The notes under the pieces are model-generated. The model was given only the letters and a program-made list of their open reading frames with translations, searched no databases and was not told the DNA's origin. From the NCBI GenBank assembly GCA_044445965.1, contig JBIOEJ010000012.1:1-64000 (forward strand): a stretch of 64,000 nt of DNA, in the 5' to 3' direction. This document shows, in pieces, positions 58,399-64,000 of this stretch. The DNA comes from GAS188 sp044445965. Its GTDB lineage: Bacteria; Pseudomonadota; Alphaproteobacteria; Rhizobiales; Beijerinckiaceae. Both the position numbers and the translations under genes were made by a program. How positions within the stretch are numbered: the stretch's first letter is position 1; every line of letters begins with the position of its first letter.

Positions 58399-59790
58399 AT
58401 GGAACGACCGTTGCTCCTCGCCGGCGGTACCGTCGTCACCGTCGATGCCGCGCGACGGATCATCGCCGACGGCGCGGTCCTCGTCGAAGGCGGCCGCATC
58501 CGCGCGGTGGGCAAGGCCGCGGCCCTTGCCGTCGAGGCGCCCGTCGCCGAGATCATCGACACGTCCGGGGCGCTCGTCGTTCCGGGCTTCGTCGACATCC
58601 ACAACCACCCCGCGCATTTTCTCAGCAAGGGCCTGTTCGACGACATCGAGACGGGGCGCCGTTGGGCGACGCGCCTCTATCCCTTCGATACCCGCATCGG
58701 CGACGCTCAAGCCTATTGGGGCTCGCTCGGCACATTCGCCGAGATGATCCGCAACGGGACGACCTGCTTCGGCGACCCCGGGAGCTATTTTCCCGAAGCC
58801 ACGATCCGCGCCGCCAAGGATATCGGCATGCGCGGCGTGGTCACGCGCTCCATCACCGATCTGCACGACCCCAATCGCCCGACGCCCGACAATCTGCTGG
58901 GGTCGGCCGATACCGTGGTTGCCTCGGCGCGGCGCCTCCATGACGAATTCCACGGCAGCGAAGATGGGCGCATTCGCATTTGGCTCGGCTTGCGCAGCGT
59001 CACCGCCACGAGCGACGAGCTGTGCCGGAAGATCAAGGAGCTCGCCGACACCTTGGGCGTCGGCATCCATGTGCATCTCGCGGTGAACCCGACCGAGACT
59101 GCCCAATGCCTCGCCAAATGGCACGCTCGGCCCGTCGAGCGATACGATCGGCTGGGGCTGATCGACGCCAATCTCCTGGCGGTGCATATGGGCGCCATCG
59201 ACGAAACCGAGGTGGCGCTGCTGGCCAGGCGCAAGGTCAAGATCGGCCATTGCCCCTCGGCCAGCATGCTCGGAGCCTTCGGCTGCGTGGCCCATGGCAA
59301 ATTCCCCGAGCTCGTCTCGGCGGGCGTGACCATCGGTCTCGGCACGGACGCGGCCGCGATCAGCCGCTTTCTCGACCTGGTACGCGTCATGTATCTCGCC
59401 GCCTGCGCCCATAAGGATGCGCATTTCGACGCCGAGATCATGGGGGCGCACAAGGCCTTCGAGATGGCGACGATCGAGGGTGCCCGCGGCCTCCTCTGGG
59501 ACGACGAGATCGGTTCGATCGAAGACGGCAAGTGCGCCGACCTCACCATCATCGACTGCGGCAGTTGGGAATGGCAGCCGCGGCCCGAATTCAACCCGGT
59601 CGCCAACCTCGTCTATTCGGCGAGCGGGTCTTCGGTGCGGGACGTGATGATCGACGGGCGCTTCATCATGCGCGACAGGAAGCTCCTGACCATCGATCTC
59701 GCAGCCGTCTCGGGCAATATCCGGCAGGCGGCCGCCGAGGCGATGACCATGGCGGGGATCGCGGCCGAGCCTGTCTGGCCGATATCATAG
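58399..59790 (+). CDS. Amidohydrolase, ATZ/TRZ (deaminase-like) subfamily
   Basis: A 463-residue metal-dependent hydrolase. The N-terminal sandwich LLLAGGTVVTVDAARRI leads to the metal HxH in VDIHNHPAH, then the third His in VGIHVHLAVN, the fourth His in LLAVHMGAID, and the catalytic Asp in GLGTDAAAIS. Motifs and length match the TrzA/AtzA/SAH-deaminase group, which removes amino or chloro groups from nitrogen heterocycles. It leads an operon into HyuA and HyuB, suggesting ring deamination followed by ATP-dependent ring opening. The substrate is not known. Confidence 0.92.
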   Translation: MERPLLLAGGTVVTVDAARRIIADGAVLVEGGRIRAVGKAAALAVEAPVAEIIDTSGALVVPGFVDIHNHPAHFLSKGLFDDIETGRRWATRLYPFDTRIGDAQAYWGSLGTFAEMIRNGTTCFGDPGSYFPEATIRAAKDIGMRGVVTRSITDLHDPNRPTPDNLLGSADTVVASARRLHDEFHGSEDGRIRIWLGLRSVTATSDELCRKIKELADTLGVGIHVHLAVNPTETAQCLAKWHARPVERYDRLGLIDANLLAVHMGAIDETEVALLARRKVKIGHCPSASMLGAFGCVAHGKFPELVSAGVTIGLGTDAAAISRFLDLVRVMYLAACAHKDAHFDAEIMGAHKAFEMATIEGARGLLWDDEIGSIEDGKCADLTIIDCGSWEWQPRPEFNPVANLVYSASGSSVRDVMIDGRFIMRDRKLLTIDLAAVSGNIRQAAAEAMTMAGIAAEPVWPIS

Positions 59791-59817
59791 CAACGCCTGC
59801 ACGAAGGGAATTGAGCC

Positions 59818-61878
59818 GTGACTTCCTATCGCCTCGGGATCGATATCGGCGGAACATTCACGGATTTCTCCCTCACCGACGAGCAGAGCGGCGAGACGAC
59901 GATCGCCAAGGTGCCGTCGACGCCGAGCCATCCCTCGCGAAGCGTGATCGAAGGCATAGGGCAGCTTTGCCGGCGCCGGAACATCTCGCCGCAAGCGATC
60001 GGCTATTTCGCTCACGGCACCACGATCGGCGTCAATACGCTCTTGGAGCGCAAGGGCGCGCGGCTCGGCATGCTGGTCACGCGCGGCTTCCGCGACCTGC
60101 TGACGATCGGACGGTCGCGCCTTCCCGATATCTTCGATCTGTCGATCGAGCGACCGACGCCGCTCGTGCCGCGGCATCTCGTCCGCACGATCGACGAACG
60201 CATGATGGCCGACGGCCGGGTGCGGCGAGCATTGCCGGAGGAGGAGATCCTGGCCGCGGTCGAGAGCCTCGCATCCGAGGGCATCGAAGCGCTGACCATC
60301 ACCTTCCTGCATTCCTACCGCAACGACGCCCATGAGCGGCGCGCGAGGGAGATCGTCCGGGCGAGGTTCCCCGATCTTTATGTCTCGCTCTCTTCCGAGA
60401 CCTGGCCGCAGATCCGCGAATACGAACGCGCCTTGATCAGCGCGGTGAACGCCTATGTGGGGCGCAAGATGGATCGTTACTTCGCCTCTCTCGAGGAGGA
60501 AGTCGGCGCCACGGGCATCAGCGCGCGCCTCCTGTCGACCAAGTCCAATGGCGGCATCATGACTGCCGACAGCGCTCGCGCGGTGCCCGTCGAAACCCTG
60601 TCCTCGGGGCCGGCCTCGGGGGTGATCGGCGCGAGCTATGTCGGCTCGCTGGCGGGCTTCACCAAATTGCTGCCATTGGATATGGGCGGCACCTCGACCG
60701 AGGTGGCGGTCGTCGACGGGCGGATCCGCTTCGCGAACGAAAACAAGGTCGGCGGGCTGGAGATCGGCTTGCCATCGGTCGACGTCTCCTCGATCGGGGC
60801 CGGCGGCAGCTCGATCGCCTGGATCGACGCGGCCGGCATCCTGAAGGTCGGTCCGCAGAGCGTGGGCTCCGAGCCGGGACCTGTTTGCTACGGGCGCGGC
60901 GGCACGCAAGCGACGATCACCGACGCCTATGTGACGCTCGGCATTCTCGATCCGAAGAACTTCCTCGGCGGCGAGCTGCGGCTCGATCCCGAGCTTTCCC
61001 ACAAGGCGATCGACGCCTTGAGCGCAAGGCTCGGGCTCGGCCGCGTCCAAACGGCGGAGGCGATTCTGCGGGTCGCGACCTCCAACATGTTCTCCGAGCT
61101 GGTGCCGCTCATGGCCCGCAAGGGAGTGGACGTGTCGGAATTCGCTCTCCTCTGCTATGGCGGGGCAGGGCCCACGCACGGCTTCATGCTGGCCAAGGAA
61201 GTGGGCATCCTGCTCGTTCTGATCCCGAAATCGCCCGGCACGCTTTGCGCTTTGGGAGCGCTCGTGGCCGATGCGAAGAGCGATTTCATCGCCTCGCTGC
61301 ACAAGACCCTGCCGCTCGGCCAGGGTGACCGGGAAACGATCGCGCTGATGCGCCGGTCGATCGCAGGACTGCGCGAGCGCGCGCTCGGATGGCTCGAGGC
61401 CGAGCGGATCGGCGTGAGCGAGAAGCTGATCGAGGTCTCGGCCGACATCCGCTATATCGGCCAAGCCTTCGAGGTCACCACGGATTTGACCGATATCGCC
61501 CTCGATGCCCCGGACGCGGCCGCGGCGGTGCGCGAGCGTTTCGATACGGTCTACCGGGCGATCTACGGGCAGGCCGACCGCAAGGCGCTCGAGATCATCA
61601 ATGTCAGAGCGACGGTGATCGGCAAGACCTACAAGCCCCCGCTCGAGCGCATCGGGGCGGCTGCGACCGAAGGCCCAGCTTTGCCGGCGCGCAAGCGGCC
61701 CGTTTTCCTCGAGGGCGAGGTGCTGGAGGTAGGCGTCTATGAGCGCAAGGCGCTGCTCTGGGGCCAGACATTCGACGGCCCGGCCATCGTCGAGCAATAT
61801 GACACCACGGTCTTCATCCCACCCGGCTTTGCCTGCCGCGTCGATCAATACGGCACGATCATCGGAGAGGCGACATGA
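59818..61878 (+). CDS. Hydantoinase A/oxoprolinase-family ATP-binding subunit (HyuA-like), second copy
   Basis: A 686-residue protein with GTG start. Phosphate-1 is LGIDIGGTFTDFSLTDE, the signature FAHGTTIGVNTLLERKGARLG, the second phosphate motif LLPLDMGGTSTEVAVV, then SSIGAGGSSIAWID and GPVCYGRGG. It is related to 31764-33845 but clearly diverged, so the two pairs probably act on different substrates. It lies 27 bp after the amidohydrolase and overlaps the HyuB start by 4 bp. The partner order here is A then B, the reverse of the first pair. Confidence 0.94.
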   Translation: MTSYRLGIDIGGTFTDFSLTDEQSGETTIAKVPSTPSHPSRSVIEGIGQLCRRRNISPQAIGYFAHGTTIGVNTLLERKGARLGMLVTRGFRDLLTIGRSRLPDIFDLSIERPTPLVPRHLVRTIDERMMADGRVRRALPEEEILAAVESLASEGIEALTITFLHSYRNDAHERRAREIVRARFPDLYVSLSSETWPQIREYERALISAVNAYVGRKMDRYFASLEEEVGATGISARLLSTKSNGGIMTADSARAVPVETLSSGPASGVIGASYVGSLAGFTKLLPLDMGGTSTEVAVVDGRIRFANENKVGGLEIGLPSVDVSSIGAGGSSIAWIDAAGILKVGPQSVGSEPGPVCYGRGGTQATITDAYVTLGILDPKNFLGGELRLDPELSHKAIDALSARLGLGRVQTAEAILRVATSNMFSELVPLMARKGVDVSEFALLCYGGAGPTHGFMLAKEVGILLVLIPKSPGTLCALGALVADAKSDFIASLHKTLPLGQGDRETIALMRRSIAGLRERALGWLEAERIGVSEKLIEVSADIRYIGQAFEVTTDLTDIALDAPDAAAAVRERFDTVYRAIYGQADRKALEIINVRATVIGKTYKPPLERIGAAATEGPALPARKRPVFLEGEVLEVGVYERKALLWGQTFDGPAIVEQYDTTVFIPPGFACRVDQYGTIIGEAT

Positions 61879-63917
61879 GCAGCGAGCGCCGGCAAGCCAC
61901 CCCCAAGTTCAAGAGCGACCCGATCTTCCTGGAAATCCTCAACAATCGCCTGAACGGCATCGTCAGCGAAATGGGACATATCATCCACAAGGCGTCCTTC
62001 AGCCCGTTCATCAAGGAGGCCTGGGATTTCGGCGAGGGGCTGGTCAGTCTCGCGGGCGAAATCTTCAGCTACCCGCGCGATATCGGCGTGTCGTTCATGG
62101 TCGCGGCGCTGATGGAAGACGCGGTCAAGGCCTTCGACGACTATCAGCCGGGCGACATCATCGTCGCCAACGACCCGATGACCACCGGAGGACTGTGCAC
62201 CCATCTTCCCGATTTTCACCTGCTGAAGCCCTATTTCCGGGACGGCGAGCTGATCTGCTTCAGCTGGACCTTCATCCACTCCTCCGATGTCGGCGGCCTG
62301 GTGCCCGGAAGCATCGCTCCCATCGCCTACGACATCTACCAGGAGGGACTGCGCCTGCCGGCGATGAAGCTCGTCAAGGCCGGTGTCCTCAACGACGAGC
62401 TGATGAGCATCATCCTCGCCAATACGCGCACGCCCCATTACAACGAAGGCGATCTGAAGGCGCTCATCGCCGCGATGCACGTCGCCGAACGCCGCCTCGA
62501 CCAGACCATCGACAAATACGGGGTGGAGCCGTTTCGCCAGGGCATCGAGGATCTCCTGCTCTACGGGGAATTGCGCGCCCGCGACGTGATCGCGGACATC
62601 CCCGACGGCGCCTACGAGATGGCCGATTATATGGAATTGGATATGATCGGCCAGGCGCCGGCGCGCATCAAGCTGAGGCTGGAGGTCACTGGCTCCGAGA
62701 TCCATCTGGATTTCAGCGGTTCCGATCCGCAGGTGCGGGCCGCGTTGAACCTGCCGACCTTCGGCAAGAACCATCACTTCATCAACGCCGGCGTCTTCAA
62801 CTTCATCTATGCCATCGACAACGCCATCCCCTTGAACCGCGGCATCCTGCGGCCGATCAGGGTGACCATACCGCCGGGCACGATCCTCAATCCGGAGCCT
62901 GGCGCGGCGGTCGGCGTGCGCTTCGCGACGGGCGTGCGGGTGATGGACATCGTGTTCGGCTGCTTGTCGCAAGCGACCGAATCGCCGGCGACGCCCGAAC
63001 GCGTCCGAGGCAAGGTGCCAACCGCAGGGTCGGGGCTGCTCGGGGTGGTGCTGCTGTCCCTGGTGGACGAACGCACCGGCGAGCTCAAGGTGAATGTGGT
63101 CCAGCCCATGTGGGGCGGCTCGGGCGGGCGCCCGACCAAGGACGGCATCGACGGCGCGGATCTCGCGGCGGGGTTCCTGCGGAACATCCCGGCCGAGACG
63201 AGCGAGGCCGAGATGCCCATGCTGCTGCACAAATACCAGTTCGCCGACGGTGCGCCGCCGGCCGGCAAATGGCGGGGAGGGCTCGGCCTCGATCTGCGCT
63301 TCGAGGTGTTTACGCCCGACGCCGTGGTGACGGCGAGAGGCATGGAGCGCTTCCAATTCCATCCTTGGGGCCGCAAAGGCGGTGAGCACGGCACGCTCGG
63401 CCAGACCGTGCTCAATCCCGACACGCCGGAGGCCGAGAGCATCGGCAAGATCGTCGATGCGTTGCGCCTCGAGCCGGGCATGGTGGTTCAGATCCTCACG
63501 CCGTCGGGAGGAGCTTTCGGCGATCCGTTCGAACGCAACCCCGATCTCGTATTGCGCGACGTCAAGGACGAGTTCCTCTCGGTCGAGGAGGCCGAGCGCC
63601 AATACGGCGTGAGTATCGATCGCGGCAAGGTCGACATGGCGGCAACCGCCAAGCTTCGCGCAGACCCGAAGCGGCGTTCCCCTGCGGAGTTCGACTTCGG
63701 TCCGGCGCGCGAAGCCTTCGAGAAGATGTTCTCGCCCGCCATGCAGGATCGGTTGGTCGGCCTTCTCGATGAGGTGCCCCCTTCCCAGCGGCAATATTGG
63801 AAGGGGCGCGTCGTCAAGGAATTGCAGCGCCGTCCGCGAGAAGATCGCGCCGGCGTGCTCGACGTCGCGGCGATTCTCGGCTCGGTGCGAGCGAGGCCTG
63901 GATCGTCATCGGCGTGA
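61875..63917 (+). CDS. Hydantoinase B/oxoprolinase-family subunit (HyuB-like), long form
   Basis: A 680-residue subunit. The N-terminus SDPIFLEILNNRLNGIVSEMG fits the family, as do VANDPMTTGGLCTHLPDFHL, FSWTFIHSSDVGG (metal-binding region) and MWGGSGGRPTKDGIDG. It is about 130 residues longer than the first HyuB; the extra C-terminal part (from about residue 550) includes FGPAREAFEKMFSP and DRLVGLLDEVPPSQRQYWK, resembling the acetone-carboxylase-side branch of the family. It ends the readable operon, with a new gene starting 33 bp later. Confidence 0.93.
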   Translation: MSSERRQATPKFKSDPIFLEILNNRLNGIVSEMGHIIHKASFSPFIKEAWDFGEGLVSLAGEIFSYPRDIGVSFMVAALMEDAVKAFDDYQPGDIIVANDPMTTGGLCTHLPDFHLLKPYFRDGELICFSWTFIHSSDVGGLVPGSIAPIAYDIYQEGLRLPAMKLVKAGVLNDELMSIILANTRTPHYNEGDLKALIAAMHVAERRLDQTIDKYGVEPFRQGIEDLLLYGELRARDVIADIPDGAYEMADYMELDMIGQAPARIKLRLEVTGSEIHLDFSGSDPQVRAALNLPTFGKNHHFINAGVFNFIYAIDNAIPLNRGILRPIRVTIPPGTILNPEPGAAVGVRFATGVRVMDIVFGCLSQATESPATPERVRGKVPTAGSGLLGVVLLSLVDERTGELKVNVVQPMWGGSGGRPTKDGIDGADLAAGFLRNIPAETSEAEMPMLLHKYQFADGAPPAGKWRGGLGLDLRFEVFTPDAVVTARGMERFQFHPWGRKGGEHGTLGQTVLNPDTPEAESIGKIVDALRLEPGMVVQILTPSGGAFGDPFERNPDLVLRDVKDEFLSVEEAERQYGVSIDRGKVDMAATAKLRADPKRRSPAEFDFGPAREAFEKMFSPAMQDRLVGLLDEVPPSQRQYWKGRVVKELQRRPREDRAGVLDVAAILGSVRARPGSSSA

Positions 63918-63950
63918 TGTCATAGTGGTTGGGGCAAACAGGAGGGTGAG

Positions 63951-64000
63951 ATGATGAGGGCCGGAAAACTGATGGGGCTCGCCGTGCTCGGCGCTCTTGT
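63951..64000 (+). CDS. Start of a secreted protein, cut by window edge
   Basis: An AGGAGGGTGAG ribosome-binding site at 63940-63950 directly precedes ATGATG. The 16 visible codons read MMRAGKLMGLAVLGAL and look like a Sec signal peptide. Given the operon (amidohydrolase, HyuA, HyuB), a periplasmic substrate-binding protein is the best guess. Nothing more can be said from the visible part. Confidence 0.6.
   Translation, partial: MMRAGKLMGLAVLGAL

Noticed and set aside
59785..63794. Two long minus-strand open frames antisense to HyuA and HyuB
   Set aside because: Both are shadows of well-supported plus-strand genes and contain no domain motifs or start signals.
1..64000. CRISPR array, rRNA operon, insertion sequence or prophage
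   Set aside because: No regularly spaced short repeats, rRNA sequence, transposase, integrase or phage structural gene was recognised on either strand.

Overview
The window reads as chromosomal DNA from a high-GC alphaproteobacterium, most likely a member of the Hyphomicrobiales (Bradyrhizobium/Beijerinckiaceae side). Codon use is strongly G/C at third positions, genes are packed with ATGA or GTGA stop/start overlaps, and at 16615-16716 there is a paired palindrome of a type familiar from rhizobial intergenic DNA. Nearly everything is catabolism and transport: five ABC transporters, two hydantoinase/oxoprolinase pairs, several amidohydrolases and amidases, and a local regulator (IclR, MarR, GntR, LysR or XRE-cupin) beside most blocks. 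These are gene-reading calls without database searches.

Layout. 1-3553: end of a GGDEF-EAL protein, then a beta-hydroxyacid dehydrogenase and an enolase-superfamily dehydratase on the minus strand. 3597-16884: a 13-kb block bounded by two inverted copies of a composite palindromic repeat. It carries a dipeptide-type ABC transporter with two binding proteins, a CE4 deacetylase-fold hydrolase, an amidohydrolase, a CobW GTPase, a MarR regulator and a spermidine-type binding protein. 16904-23397: the ATPase and two permeases for that binding protein, a second CE4 paralogue, two short-chain dehydrogenases and an amidase. 23443-23699: a flavin-reductase remnant.

23856-41838 is the centrepiece. An Fbp-type ABC transporter (binding protein, ATPase, fused permease) runs into a MutL/GlmL-type ATPase. 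An IclR regulator then faces a nine-gene operon: HyuB, HyuA, AtuA/DUF1446, a GlmS-like B12-binding subunit, a GlmE-like mutase subunit, DUF4387, two acyl-CoA dehydrogenases and an ADP-forming acyl-CoA synthetase. Matching 18-bp operators lie upstream of the IclR gene and the operon, and a 15/18 match lies upstream of the transporter. The three units therefore look like one regulon for a B12-dependent carbon-skeleton rearrangement pathway. The mutase subunit has lost two glutamate-mutase substrate residues, so its substrate is probably not glutamate.

41839-44045: a tRNA 3' fragment, a BrnT-type toxin with an HTH antitoxin, and a frameshifted MetE-like gene. 44050-49228 (minus): PxpA, a polar amino-acid ABC transporter, a DUF1989 protein and a GntR-type regulator with two winged-helix domains. 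49682-54583: a BBE-type flavin oxidase and a large SAM/cyclase/AAA protein. 54610-57266: XRE-cupin regulator, small unknown protein, aminotransferase, MscL. 57344-64000: LysR regulator with a perfect 11-bp-arm palindrome over its start, facing an amidohydrolase, HyuA, HyuB and the start of a secreted protein.
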